Assembly: GCA_021604525.1 (NCBI GenBank)
Contig: BQJD01000036.1
Span: forward strand, 1 to 37,147
Source: a marine bacterium B5-7
GTDB lineage: Bacteria; Pseudomonadota; Gammaproteobacteria; Arenicellales; CAJQKF01
DNA length: 37,147 nucleotides
Reading direction: 5' to 3'
Made by a program: the position numbers and the translations under genes. This document shows, one piece after another, positions 27,017 through 35,459 of the stretch. The notes under the pieces were generated by a model that ran no database searches, was not told the origin of the DNA, and saw nothing but the letters and a program-made list of their open reading frames with translations. How positions within the stretch are numbered: the stretch's first letter is position 1; every line of letters begins with the position of its first letter.

Positions 27017-28330
27017 ATGACTCGCTTGCGACCCTTTCAGATATTTATTCTGGTTCTGCTACTGGCTTGCTCAGCCCGCCCGGCACTGGCGCAGTTGACG
27101 ATCGAGATTACCAAGGGCGTCGATGCCGGGCTGCCCATTGCCATTGTGCCGTTCGAGTGGACCGGTACAACCCCACCACCGCAAAACGTCGCCGAAGTTA
27201 TCGAGGCGGATCTGGTGCGAAGCGGCCGTTTCGATGCAACCTCGCATGACGATTTTCTTGAAGCCCCTCATGACAACACTGAGATCGGCTACAAGAACTG
27301 GCGTTTGTTGAAAACTGAAGCTCTGGTAGTCGGTAAGGTTCGTTCGGTCGCACCGGACCGCTATGAAGTTCGCTTCCAGTTAATGGATGTTTACAAGGAA
27401 AACCAGCTGGCCGGTTACCAGTTTGTGGTGGATGGCGCCAAGCTGCGTAAGGTAGCCCATCAGATCAGCGATATTATCTATGAAAAATTAATCGGCAAAC
27501 CCGGCGCATTCGATACCCGGATTGCCTATGTGACCGTGCAACATGAAGCTTCGAGCGGGGCACAATATTTTCTGATGGTGGCCGATTCCGACGGTTACGG
27601 TGCGCGTGAGATTCTCACTTCCAAGGACCCGATCATGTCACCTGCCTGGTCTCCCAACGGCGTGCGTCTAGCCTACGTATCGTTCGAAGGCGGTCGCTCG
27701 ATGGTATACGTTCAGGATGTGGTCAGCGGCAAACGACAACTTCTCGCCAAATTCCAGGGGCTCAACAGCGCGCCGGCCTGGTCGCCGGACGGAAAACGGC
27801 TGGCGATGACCCTGTCGCGAGATGGTAATCCTGAGGTTTATATCATGCAGGTGGCCGACGGTAGCCTCAAACGAATCACTAATCATCTCGCTATCGATAC
27901 CGAGCCGGCCTTCTCTCCGGATGGCCGTGATCTGGTGTTCACTTCCGATCGCTCCGGAAAGCCACAAATTTACAAGGTTTCCGCCAGCGGTGGCACACCT
28001 CAGCGGCTTACATTCGAAGGTAAGTACAACGCGCGAGCGTCGTTCAGTCCATCGGGCGATCGCCTGGTTTTAGTTACCAATCAGGGCAGTGGTTATCAGA
28101 TTGGTGTATTCTATCTTGCCAATAAGGCGCTGCAGGTGCTGACTGATTCCAACCTGGACGAGTCACCCACCTTTGCACCCAATGGCGAAATGATTCTCTA
28201 TGCAAGCCAGATCGGTGGCAGAGGAGTATTGGCGGCAGTATCCTCGGATGGCCGCGTCAAGCAAAGATTACGATTTTTAAATGGTGCGGTTAGAGAGCCG
28301 GCCTGGTCACCATCCAACCAAAAGCTCTAA
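27017..28330 (+). CDS. tolB: Tol-Pal system periplasmic protein TolB
   Basis: 437 residues (E. coli 430). A signal peptide covers 1 to about 25 (LVLLLACSARPALA). The N-terminal domain (about 26-165) is followed by a six-bladed beta-propeller made of WD40-like repeats, each with SPxG or SPDG, such as PAWSPDGKRLAMTLSRDG and FTSDRSGKPQIYK. TolB binds Pal and the TolA C-terminus. ATG 27017 is 3 bases after the tolA stop. Confidence 0.97.
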   Translation: MTRLRPFQIFILVLLLACSARPALAQLTIEITKGVDAGLPIAIVPFEWTGTTPPPQNVAEVIEADLVRSGRFDATSHDDFLEAPHDNTEIGYKNWRLLKTEALVVGKVRSVAPDRYEVRFQLMDVYKENQLAGYQFVVDGAKLRKVAHQISDIIYEKLIGKPGAFDTRIAYVTVQHEASSGAQYFLMVADSDGYGAREILTSKDPIMSPAWSPNGVRLAYVSFEGGRSMVYVQDVVSGKRQLLAKFQGLNSAPAWSPDGKRLAMTLSRDGNPEVYIMQVADGSLKRITNHLAIDTEPAFSPDGRDLVFTSDRSGKPQIYKVSASGGTPQRLTFEGKYNARASFSPSGDRLVLVTNQGSGYQIGVFYLANKALQVLTDSNLDESPTFAPNGEMILYASQIGGRGVLAAVSSDGRVKQRLRFLNGAVREPAWSPSNQKL

Positions 28331-28343
28331 AAAGGAGAGACAG

Positions 28344-28886
28344 ATGCGCAAATTCAATATTATTATCATCCTGCTGGCCGCTTCCCTGGCACTGGCAGCC
28401 TGTAAGCGTACTCCAGTTCAGGATGGGGTAGCAGTCGATGATGCAGGCACCAGCATTGGTGCGGGCGCAGACGGCGCCAATGCATCCGGTTTGGGCGCAG
28501 ATGGCAGTACAACCGGCTCTGGCCTCGGTGGTTCCGGTTTCGATGGCGACCCGCTGAGCAAGCGTGTTGTATATTTTGAATTCGACAGCTCTCTGATGAC
28601 GCCTGAAGCGCAGGTAATTGCTGAAGCCCACGCCAATTATCTGCTCTCAAATCCTGGTGTTAGTCTGGTCCTTGAAGGACATGCGGACGAGCGTGGAACC
28701 CGTGAGTATAACCTCGCTCTGGGTGAGGATCGTGCCAAGGCAGTCGCCCAGTTCATGCAAGCCATGGGCGTACAAACCAGCCGCCTGAGAACCGTTTCCT
28801 ACGGCGAGGAACGACCGGTGGCGCTAGGCCATGATGAGAGCGCCTGGGGTCTCAATCGGCGCGTTGAGATTCTCTACGGAAATTGA
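28344..28886 (+). CDS. pal: Peptidoglycan-associated lipoprotein Pal
   Basis: 180 residues from ATG 28344, with aaaggaga just upstream. Lipoprotein signal ending LALAAC, so the lipidated cysteine is at about residue 19. A Gly/Ala/Asp-rich linker (about 25-72) leads to the OmpA-like peptidoglycan-binding domain: YFEFDSS, GHADERGTREYNLALGEDRA and NRRVEILY. It anchors the outer membrane to the peptidoglycan and completes the Tol-Pal complex. It follows tolB by 13 bases. Confidence 0.97.
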   Translation: MRKFNIIIILLAASLALAACKRTPVQDGVAVDDAGTSIGAGADGANASGLGADGSTTGSGLGGSGFDGDPLSKRVVYFEFDSSLMTPEAQVIAEAHANYLLSNPGVSLVLEGHADERGTREYNLALGEDRAKAVAQFMQAMGVQTSRLRTVSYGEERPVALGHDESAWGLNRRVEILYGN

Positions 28887-28902
28887 TTCGTAAGATAATC
28901 CT

Positions 28903-28931
28903 GCTGCACGCGGTGAGTAACCGCGTGCAGC
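28903..28931 (+). terminator. Strong hairpin between pal and cpoB
   Basis: gctgcacgcgg and ccgcgtgcagc form a perfect 11-bp GC-rich stem around a 7-base loop (tgagtaa), 17 bases after the pal stop. There is no T-tract after it. It is therefore more likely an mRNA-stabilising or attenuating hairpin that sets Pal and CpoB levels apart than a full terminator. Confidence 0.6.
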
Positions 28932-28970
28932 CTTCAACCAAATGAACTTGACTTAACCCGAGGTCGACAC

Positions 28971-29936
28971 GTGAAAACCTATCGACTCGCGGCCGTCGTC
29001 GGTCTCAGCCTGGCTGCAACTGGCTGTGCCAATATGTATCCGCCGCGTCAGCCAATCACATCTTCTCCCCCCGTAACTGCTCCTGTCAGTAGCGCCACTA
29101 ATCCTGAAGTGTTGAATGCCTTGAACGATGTTCAGGCACTTCAGTCAGAAGTGCGTGAACTGCGCGATCTGGTGGAACGTCAGGAATTCGAACTGCAAAA
29201 GCTCACTACTCGTCAGAGCGATCTGTACGACGACCTCGACCGGCGTTTACGTACCCAGGAACGCTCCGAGATGGCTTCGGGTGCCGTTGCGCCTGCCGGT
29301 TCCAATTTAAGCTCGCCGAACTATTCCAATGTGCAGGGGGTGACAGTGCCACCGGGTGGGACTGGTTCGTCGTCGGGTACGTTAAGCCCGGTAACATCGA
29401 CTGCGACTCTTGGCGGCTCATCAGGTCAGGTGGTCGCACCATCGACAACCGTGCCCACGGTCGGTTCCCTACCGGCAACTACCGCCGGACAGCAAGGGAT
29501 CCAGAGTCAATCCACCGCCAGCTTGCCTCAGACCGGAGGAGCAGTCAGTGGTTCGGCCCAGGACGCCTATGACCAGGCATTTTCTTTACTTAAGCAAAGT
29601 CGCTATGCCGATGCAGTACAGGCTTTTGAACTGTTCATCCGCGATTACCCCAACAACGATTTAACTGATGATGCTTACTACTGGCTGGCGGAAGCACGCT
29701 ATGTTACGCGTGATTTCGAAGCGGCATTGAATGGGTTTCGTAACGTTACAACGCGTTTTCCAAACTCGCAACGCGTGCCTGCATCGTATCTCAAGATTGG
29801 TTATATCCAGTACGAAATCGGCGCTTATGTCGATGCCCGCGAGACCCTCACATATATTCTAAAAAACTTCCCGACCCATCGTGTCGCCGTTTCGGCTGAA
29901 ACGCGGCTAAAGAAAATGGATCGTGAAGGTCGCTGA
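28971..29936 (+). CDS. cpoB: Tol-Pal-associated cell division coordinator CpoB (YbgF)
   Basis: 321 residues, longer than E. coli CpoB (263). The signal ends TGCAN; the preceding residues, SLAATGC, could even serve as a lipobox (Cys at about 19). A coiled-coil segment (about 48-95, LNDVQALQSEVRELRDLVER) trimerises the protein. A long Gly/Ser/Thr linker (about 100-198) accounts for the extra length, and three TPR-like repeats follow (about 200-315, AYDQAFSLLKQSRYADAVQAF). CpoB couples peptidoglycan synthesis by PBP1B to Tol constriction. Confidence 0.93.
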   Translation: MKTYRLAAVVGLSLAATGCANMYPPRQPITSSPPVTAPVSSATNPEVLNALNDVQALQSEVRELRDLVERQEFELQKLTTRQSDLYDDLDRRLRTQERSEMASGAVAPAGSNLSSPNYSNVQGVTVPPGGTGSSSGTLSPVTSTATLGGSSGQVVAPSTTVPTVGSLPATTAGQQGIQSQSTASLPQTGGAVSGSAQDAYDQAFSLLKQSRYADAVQAFELFIRDYPNNDLTDDAYYWLAEARYVTRDFEAALNGFRNVTTRFPNSQRVPASYLKIGYIQYEIGAYVDARETLTYILKNFPTHRVAVSAETRLKKMDREGR

Positions 29937-29947
29937 ATCACACTTGC

Positions 29948-29980
29948 AACCGCCATTGTTTTTTAGCGGCAATGGAGGTT
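29948..29980. terminator. Possible terminator after cpoB
   Basis: An imperfect inverted repeat (aacc.ccattg with caatgg.ggtt, one mismatch, T-rich loop) lies shortly after the cpoB stop. It lacks a following T-run, so it is a weak candidate for ending the tol-pal transcript. Confidence 0.3.
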
Positions 29981-30106
29981 GATTTATTGGTTACGTGGGG
30001 CTGGAGATCTGGTGGCCATGCGATAGCAGTGCATGCTAAAACTGACCTCCACAGGCAGTCACCATCATAATCCGCTAATCCTCAGATTCGGTTTGAAGCA
30101 ATCGGT

Positions 30107-30814
30107 TTAAACTCCTTGTGATGCTACTGATATGGAAAGTACATGGTAGTGTCGTGGATCACCGGACGCAGAATCAGATTGGCCAATGAAGGCAACTTCA
30201 TAACCTTCGCATTCAGCCAGGTCAATCATCTCCAGGAGATCCGGGTAATTGGCTTTCACCATATAGATCCTGCCACCCGGTCGTAAGTGGTGTTTCGCTC
30301 CGGCAAACAACGCTTTATGTGCTTTAAATTCAGTGTCCCATTGCGCTGCAGATGCATCGTCATCGGCAGGTTTGTTTCTGCCGGGAAGATTCGCGATGAT
30401 GATGTCAAAGGATTCGGCAGGAGCGATACAAGAAAAAGTATTACCCGATCGAACTTCTACACGGTTTTCCATTTCAAGTCGTTCGACGTTCCGTTTGGCA
30501 TTGCCTACCGCAGCCTCGGCAATATCCACTGCAATAACGGACGCTGCATCGTTTTGTGCGGCCCATAGTGCCAGGGCGCCTGTACCGGTCCCGATATCGA
30601 GAACTCGTGATCCACTTTCAATACACACATATGCTGCCAATAAATTCGTGTCATCTTTTGGTGGAAATATTCCGGGTAGCACCAATAGTTCCATACCTTG
30701 AAAAGATTGAATGTGCCCTTGTTCGGGAAGTGCTTTCCATTGAATCTGCTGATGCTTCTGACGCAGATCGATTTGCGCCATTTCGTCATCAGTAAGTATC
30801 CTGATATCAGGCAT
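30107..30814 (-). CDS. Small-domain (MTS-type) SAM-dependent methyltransferase
   Basis: 235 residues. Motif I is DIGTGTGALALW (73-84), then VIAVDIAEAAVGNAKRN with the ribose-binding acid. Motif IV, where PrmC/RsmC-type enzymes carry NPPY, reads NLPG (142-145). The remaining layout resembles the MTS group that methylates proteins, rRNA or small molecules. The changed motif IV argues against ordinary amide-nitrogen chemistry as in PrmC. It lies on the opposite strand to cpoB, 61 bases downstream of the DUF3830 gene and in the same direction, so the two may be co-transcribed. Confidence 0.85.
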   Translation of the reverse strand: MPDIRILTDDEMAQIDLRQKHQQIQWKALPEQGHIQSFQGMELLVLPGIFPPKDDTNLLAAYVCIESGSRVLDIGTGTGALALWAAQNDAASVIAVDIAEAAVGNAKRNVERLEMENRVEVRSGNTFSCIAPAESFDIIIANLPGRNKPADDDASAAQWDTEFKAHKALFAGAKHHLRPGGRIYMVKANYPDLLEMIDLAECEGYEVAFIGQSDSASGDPRHYHVLSISVASQGV

Positions 30815-30875
30815 TGCCGTTGACCGTTTCTTGATATTTTAAGGCTTTAGTCTATTTGCGTATCAGAACCGACTA

Positions 30876-31289
30876 TCAGGCATCGTCGCGAAACTTAAAC
30901 ACAATGCTCTTCCTGCCTTCCCATAATGTCGAGACACCGATTTTCCTCAGTTTTTCAAGATCGGAAGTGATTGTAGCGAAATGATTACCGGCTAAAGTAC
31001 CCGCTTTTGAGGCGAACTGAACACACCCATACGCGATCAATATTTCAGTTTCGCTTTTACCTTTTGGGTACAACAGCACCTGACCGGGCGCCGGATAAGA
31101 TGTGGCATCCTCATACCCGACAGAAAATTCCTTGTCGCCAAGGGGAATCCACACAGCTTCACCACTCCAGCGAACATGAATAATTTCGCCTTCAAAGGGC
31201 ATCATTGTTCGAAAAAGCTCACAGGTCTGTGGTGATCTGGTTTCCTCAAAGGTGGTATTAAAATCATGTCCCTCAATTTGAATTATCAT
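30876..31289 (-). CDS. DUF3830 cyclophilin-like domain protein
   Basis: 137 residues. It matches the DUF3830 family (cyclophilin-like fold): EGEIIHVRWSGEAVWIPL, then GQVLLYPKGKSETEILIAYG, then FASKAGTLAGNHFATI. The protein is cytoplasmic and small, and no catalytic residue can be assigned. Relatives are often found beside amidohydrolases and other catabolic genes, so a role in binding or handling a small metabolite is possible. It is divergent from the YeeE/YedE transporter with a 160-base shared upstream region. Confidence 0.8.
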   Translation of the reverse strand: MIIQIEGHDFNTTFEETRSPQTCELFRTMMPFEGEIIHVRWSGEAVWIPLGDKEFSVGYEDATSYPAPGQVLLYPKGKSETEILIAYGCVQFASKAGTLAGNHFATITSDLEKLRKIGVSTLWEGRKSIVFKFRDDA

Positions 31290-31369
31290 ATTAAGAAATC
31301 TCCGGTTTGCATAAACGAAGTTGATAGCGGAGTCGATACACTGTCGTCACCTTATTGATTACTATGTCA

Positions 31370-31386
31370 TGCTCAAAGATTGAGCA
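31370..31386. promoter_or_regulatory. 17-base inverted repeat in the DUF3830/tsuA divergent region
   Basis: tgctcaa-aga-ttgagca is a perfect 7-bp inverted repeat with a 3-base centre, about 80 bases from each start codon. It is placed and sized like an operator for a dimeric helix-turn-helix regulator acting on one or both divergent genes. No candidate regulator gene lies next to it. Confidence 0.5.
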
Positions 31387-31450
31387 GGACGATCGATGTG
31401 TCCTGAAACGAACGTAGGCGTCTATACACAGAAATATACAGGAGGGTCTG

Positions 31451-32587
31451 ATGGAGCTTGAAACGGTCCATCTGGTAGCGCTGATTGGTTTTATCGCGGC
31501 GATGATATTCGGTGCCGTCGCCAACAAGACACATTTCTGCATCATGGGTTCCATCAGCGATTGGATTAACATGGGCTCGAAGGTCCGGCTGCGTGCCTGG
31601 ATGCTTGCGCTTGGTATCGCTGTCCTGGCAACCCAGACCATGTACATGGTGAGCTGGTTCGATATTCAAGAGTCGGTTTACCTGTCAGCCAATCTCAACT
31701 GGGTGGGTTACCTGCTGGGTGGATTCCTCTTTGGAATCGGTATGACATTGGGTGCCGGTTGTGGGCAGCGTACGCTCGTCCGTGTCGGTGGTGGCAATCT
31801 CAAATCGTTGATAGTCCTTATTGTGCTTGCTATCACTGCATACATGACACTGCGCGGTCTGCTGGCATTAGTCCGGATCAATGCCATTGATGCCTTCTCG
31901 ATCGACCTTACTGCGTCGGGCTTTGCTAATCAAGGCATGCCTCATATGCTATCCATATTGACTGGCATGAGTGAATCATCAATGCGTATTGTTCTCATCT
32001 CTGTCATATCCGGATGGACGTTCTGGTATTCATTCAAGGACAAAACTTTTCGTTCAAGCTTTGACAACATTCTTGTCGGCATCACGGTTGGCATCATTTG
32101 CGCATCGGCCTGGTACGTCACCGGCGTTATTGGTAACGATGATTTCGAGCCAGTGCCGCTGGAAGGTATCTCCTTCATCGCCCCGGTCGGCAATTCCCTC
32201 AACTACCTGATGACCTACACAGGTGCGACAATCAATTTCGGCATTGCGGTTGTCGGTGGAATGATTCTGGGATCGTTTGTATACGCAATTACGACCGGGA
32301 ATTTCAGAATCGAAACCTTTTCCCATCGGGGCGACATGATCAATCACATCTTCGCCGGCATACTCATGGGATTCGGTGGTGTTATCGCGCTCGGCTGCAC
32401 CATAGGGCAGGGTGTAACCGGGTTGTCGACGCTTGCACTTGGATCGCTGATGACGCTAATCAGCATAATTTTCGGATGTGCACTCACCCTCAAAATGCAG
32501 TACTACATGCTGGATGAGTCTTTCTTGAACTCCCTGCGACAGAGCCTCGCCGATCTGCGACTGATACCCGCCGCCAAGCAGACCTGA
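31451..32587 (+). CDS. YeeE/YedE (TsuA-type) thiosulfate/sulfur transporter
   Basis: 378 residues with a cagGAGG site before ATG 31451. A membrane protein with about 9-10 helices and the family's conserved cysteines: C30 (THFCIMG), C104 (GAGCGQR) and C316 (GCTIGQG). In TsuA these cysteines pass thiosulfate through the membrane by transient contact. Length is close to TsuA (about 350). There is no TusA-like or sulfurtransferase gene beside it in this window. The best-supported role is uptake of thiosulfate or a related sulfur compound. Confidence 0.92.
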   Translation: MELETVHLVALIGFIAAMIFGAVANKTHFCIMGSISDWINMGSKVRLRAWMLALGIAVLATQTMYMVSWFDIQESVYLSANLNWVGYLLGGFLFGIGMTLGAGCGQRTLVRVGGGNLKSLIVLIVLAITAYMTLRGLLALVRINAIDAFSIDLTASGFANQGMPHMLSILTGMSESSMRIVLISVISGWTFWYSFKDKTFRSSFDNILVGITVGIICASAWYVTGVIGNDDFEPVPLEGISFIAPVGNSLNYLMTYTGATINFGIAVVGGMILGSFVYAITTGNFRIETFSHRGDMINHIFAGILMGFGGVIALGCTIGQGVTGLSTLALGSLMTLISIIFGCALTLKMQYYMLDESFLNSLRQSLADLRLIPAAKQT

Positions 32588-32695
32588 ATCGAGGGGGTTA
32601 ACCGGGTTCAGGATCGTAACTGGCGCCATGATCACTGACATCAGTAATTTGATACGCATGGTATCGGCCGATTCTGGTCATCTCGGAGCACAAAA

Positions 32696-32724
32696 TTGAC
32701 AGGCGTCAGGTCGGTCTGGATAAT
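32696..32724 (+). promoter_or_regulatory. Sigma70 promoter of tRNA-Lys
   Basis: TTGACA (32696-32701) and GATAAT (32719-32724) are separated by 17 bases and followed by a GC-rich discriminator (acgccgc). This is a near-consensus promoter of the type used for stable RNA genes. Transcription would start about 45 bases before the tRNA. Confidence 0.75.
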
Positions 32725-32775
32725 ACGCCGCTCTCTTCAGGGGGCGGCTTCAATTCGTCCCCGATTTTTCTTCGG

Positions 32776-32851
32776 GGGCCGTTAGCTCAGTTGGTAGAGC
32801 ATCTGACTTTTAATCAGAGGGTCACAGGTTCGATCCCTGTACGGCTCACCA
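32776..32851 (+). tRNA. tRNA-Lys (anticodon UUU), CCA encoded
   Basis: A full cloverleaf can be drawn. The acceptor stem is gggccgt / acggctc with one G-U pair, and the D-loop contains the usual agctcagttggtagagc. The anticodon stem is tctga / tcaga around loop cttttaa (anticodon TTT at 32809-32811). The T-arm cacagg-ttcgatc-cctgt is standard, and discriminator A is followed by encoded CCA (32849-32851). A tRNA-Lys after cpoB is the conserved gammaproteobacterial arrangement. It lies exactly at the change to GC-rich DNA. Confidence 0.97.
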
Positions 32852-32930
32852 CCTTTCCTTTCCGCGTCCGCGTCCTTGCGGCCGGGGCGCGAAATCCGAG
32901 GCCACCCAACCGCCGCCGCCCGTCCCGTCC

Positions 32931-35459
32931 TCACTGCACAATCGCCTCAAACGACAGCGCCCAGACCGTCCCGGCACCCACCGTCACGGCGCCGTTCGCC
33001 ACCATCTCATTCCCCGCGTCGATGATCGCCCCGGTGATGCTGATGACGTCGCCATCGATCGCCTCCGTCAGGGGGCTCGTGGCTTCCACGTCGCTGAAGA
33101 TCGTGGCCTCCTCCGCCGGCGTGCAGTCCGCGAGCGCACAGGCCGACGTGCCGTTGTGGACCCGCAACGACGACGTGCCCGTGGCCGCCACGCCCTGGTA
33201 CAGGAAGCCGACATCCAGCACGTCGCGCACGCTGAGGTCGCTGATGGCCGAGCCGGGGTTGTTGAGGTAGATCAGGTACTTGATCCGCGTTCCCCGCGGC
33301 GCGGTGCTGCTGTCCGGAATGGGGGACCCGTCCGAAGCCAGGAAGGCCCGCTTGACGAGCTTGCCGCGATCGAACCACGCCACGTTGTTGCCGCCGTCGA
33401 CGGAGTTGGTGGGGAGGATGGGCAACAGGCCGGCATCGGAGGTGGAGGCGTCGGAGTCCGTCACATCCACGTGGTCCACCGCCTTGCTCGCGCCGGCGTC
33501 GAGCGTGAGGTTCCAGCGGGTGTTCGGGACCGCGGAGACCAGACTGAGCAGGTTGCCCGGCGCCCCGTCCAGCGTGAGCGTGCCGCCGGCGCCCACCGTG
33601 GTCACGGAGCTCGCGGCAAACGTGAGAACGTCGGCGCCCGTTACGGTCTTGTCCAGATTGTAGAAGGTGCTGTTGCCCTGGAGGCTCTGGCCGGCGCCGT
33701 TGAGCGCGACTGTGGACGTGCCCGCGTTGAACGTCCCGCTGTTCACCCAGTCGCCGGACACCTGGACCGTGTTCCCGTCCGCCGTCAGCGTTCCCAGGAT
33801 CTCGACATCGTGGCTGCTCACGTTGCCCGCACTGCCGCTGTGCGGACGGAACGTGTTGCCGGCTTTGATGTGGAGCTCCTCCTGGGTCAGCGCCCCGGTC
33901 ACGTCCACCGTGAGGTCGCCGCCGCCGTCCACGTCGTGGAAGACGTCCTCGCTGCCGGACACGGAGTTGTCGTACTGGGCGAGGTCGGCATTGGAGAGGG
34001 TCTGGTTGTCGTCGCTGCCGATGGTCAGGTGCTCTTCAAAAAGATCGACGCCGGTCATGGAGCCGGTGCCGTCGTACCTAGTCACGGTCACCGCTTCGTT
34101 GGCGTCGCCCACGCCCTGGAGGTAGACCGTGATCACGTCGCCCGCGGCCGGCGTGGTCATGCCCGAGATCTCCCAGTTGCCGCCCGACGTGGTGGTGGAC
34201 GCGGCCTCCAGACCGGAGTTGATCGCCACCCGAACGGTCCGGCCGTCCGCGCAGTTCGTCAGCTCATCGACCTGCCGGCAGGTCCCGGAGATCCGGAAGC
34301 CGAGCTCGAAGATCGTGTTGGCGGCCAGGTCGGAGAGGTACTGCACAAGGAGCGTGGTGCCCACCACGTCGGCGTTGTAGTCCACGCCCCGCGTCCTGGG
34401 GAGACCGTCCACCAGGATCCGGTCGGGTGCCACCGGGTTGTCCCAGCCGGTGATCTCGAAGGCGGGCTGGATTCGACTCAAACCGCCCACCGTCAGTTGG
34501 AACCGGACATGATCATCGGCATCGGCGTCGTCCAGCGTGTAGGCGCCCCGACCCTCGGCGAACCCGTCGCCCACCTGGGAGCCGTCCCCGTCCGAAATGC
34601 CGAAGTCCAGCGTGGCCGGGCTTCGGTAGTCGTCGGTGAATCCCGCGTGCCCGCCGATGACGCCGCCGCTGACCGTGATCCCGGTCGCCATGAACTCGAA
34701 CAGGTGCGAGGACACGTACGTGCCGCTGGGGACATCCAGGAGGTTGGTGCCGGAATCGTAGCCGGCCCTTCGATATCCGGTGCCCGAATCACTGATCTCG
34801 CCCAGATCGGGAAGCTCGGTGTTCCAGTCGGTGGTGGTGCCAACGTCGTAGGTGCTGTACCAGACCTGCAGGAGATCGGTGTTCGCTCCGTTGTCCACCA
34901 CGGCGGCGATGCGGTTGGTCTTGTCGCCCCGGCTGGCTCCGTATTGGGCCGGGTTCCCGCAGACCTTGTTCCAGAGGTCGCAGTAGGGGCGGACCGCGGT
35001 CAGCTCCTGCGTGTAGTAGAGCTTTCCGCTGGGGTACACGGAGTAGACGCGAGTCTCGACCATTCCGTTGTTGTACGTCACGTCGCTCTGAATCCGCACG
35101 CGCGTGCCCGTGTCCTCCAGCAGCGTCACGACCGTGCTGCTGTTCTGCTGGTCCTCGCTGGACGTGCCGCCGCCGCTGCATGCACCGCCGTCGGCGATGC
35201 TGCCTCCGCGGTGCAAGAGGTAGCGCTTGGAGCCGTCGGACGAAACGGAGGCCTTGTTGAAGGCGGGGTTCTCGAGCTTGTTGTAGAACTCCCGGATCTC
35301 GCCGGCGCCGTCGGTGGAACCGTCAAAGATCAGCTCGAACTCCGTGGTCTCGACCGTGGTGTCCGTGCCGAGTGTCGACGTGGTGAGCACGGCCGAGTGC
35401 GCGGCGGGCGGGAGCAGGGTCAGGAGACCCAGAACGCCCCACGCGCCGTTCTGCCTCAC
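32931..35459 (-). CDS. Large secreted beta-rich protein with DUF11-like C-terminal part
   Basis: 842 residues from GTG 35459-35457; the frame is open further upstream, but only inside the next gene's coding region. A signal peptide is clear (GVLGLLTLLPPAAHSA, cleavage near residue 22). The mature protein is acidic and rich in Gly, Thr, Ser and Asp. The middle (about 560-660) shows beta-helix-like repeats such as ILGTLTADGNTVQVSGDW and NSGTFNAGTSTVALNG. The last ~120 residues resemble a DUF11-type fold (GTRIKYLIYLNNPGSAISDL). No sorting motif was seen at the C-terminus. It probably works at the cell surface. The start overlaps the stop of the GNAT-nitrilase gene (GTGA). Confidence 0.85.
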   Translation of the reverse strand: MRQNGAWGVLGLLTLLPPAAHSAVLTTSTLGTDTTVETTEFELIFDGSTDGAGEIREFYNKLENPAFNKASVSSDGSKRYLLHRGGSIADGGACSGGGTSSEDQQNSSTVVTLLEDTGTRVRIQSDVTYNNGMVETRVYSVYPSGKLYYTQELTAVRPYCDLWNKVCGNPAQYGASRGDKTNRIAAVVDNGANTDLLQVWYSTYDVGTTTDWNTELPDLGEISDSGTGYRRAGYDSGTNLLDVPSGTYVSSHLFEFMATGITVSGGVIGGHAGFTDDYRSPATLDFGISDGDGSQVGDGFAEGRGAYTLDDADADDHVRFQLTVGGLSRIQPAFEITGWDNPVAPDRILVDGLPRTRGVDYNADVVGTTLLVQYLSDLAANTIFELGFRISGTCRQVDELTNCADGRTVRVAINSGLEAASTTTSGGNWEISGMTTPAAGDVITVYLQGVGDANEAVTVTRYDGTGSMTGVDLFEEHLTIGSDDNQTLSNADLAQYDNSVSGSEDVFHDVDGGGDLTVDVTGALTQEELHIKAGNTFRPHSGSAGNVSSHDVEILGTLTADGNTVQVSGDWVNSGTFNAGTSTVALNGAGQSLQGNSTFYNLDKTVTGADVLTFAASSVTTVGAGGTLTLDGAPGNLLSLVSAVPNTRWNLTLDAGASKAVDHVDVTDSDASTSDAGLLPILPTNSVDGGNNVAWFDRGKLVKRAFLASDGSPIPDSSTAPRGTRIKYLIYLNNPGSAISDLSVRDVLDVGFLYQGVAATGTSSLRVHNGTSACALADCTPAEEATIFSDVEATSPLTEAIDGDVISITGAIIDAGNEMVANGAVTVGAGTVWALSFEAIVQ

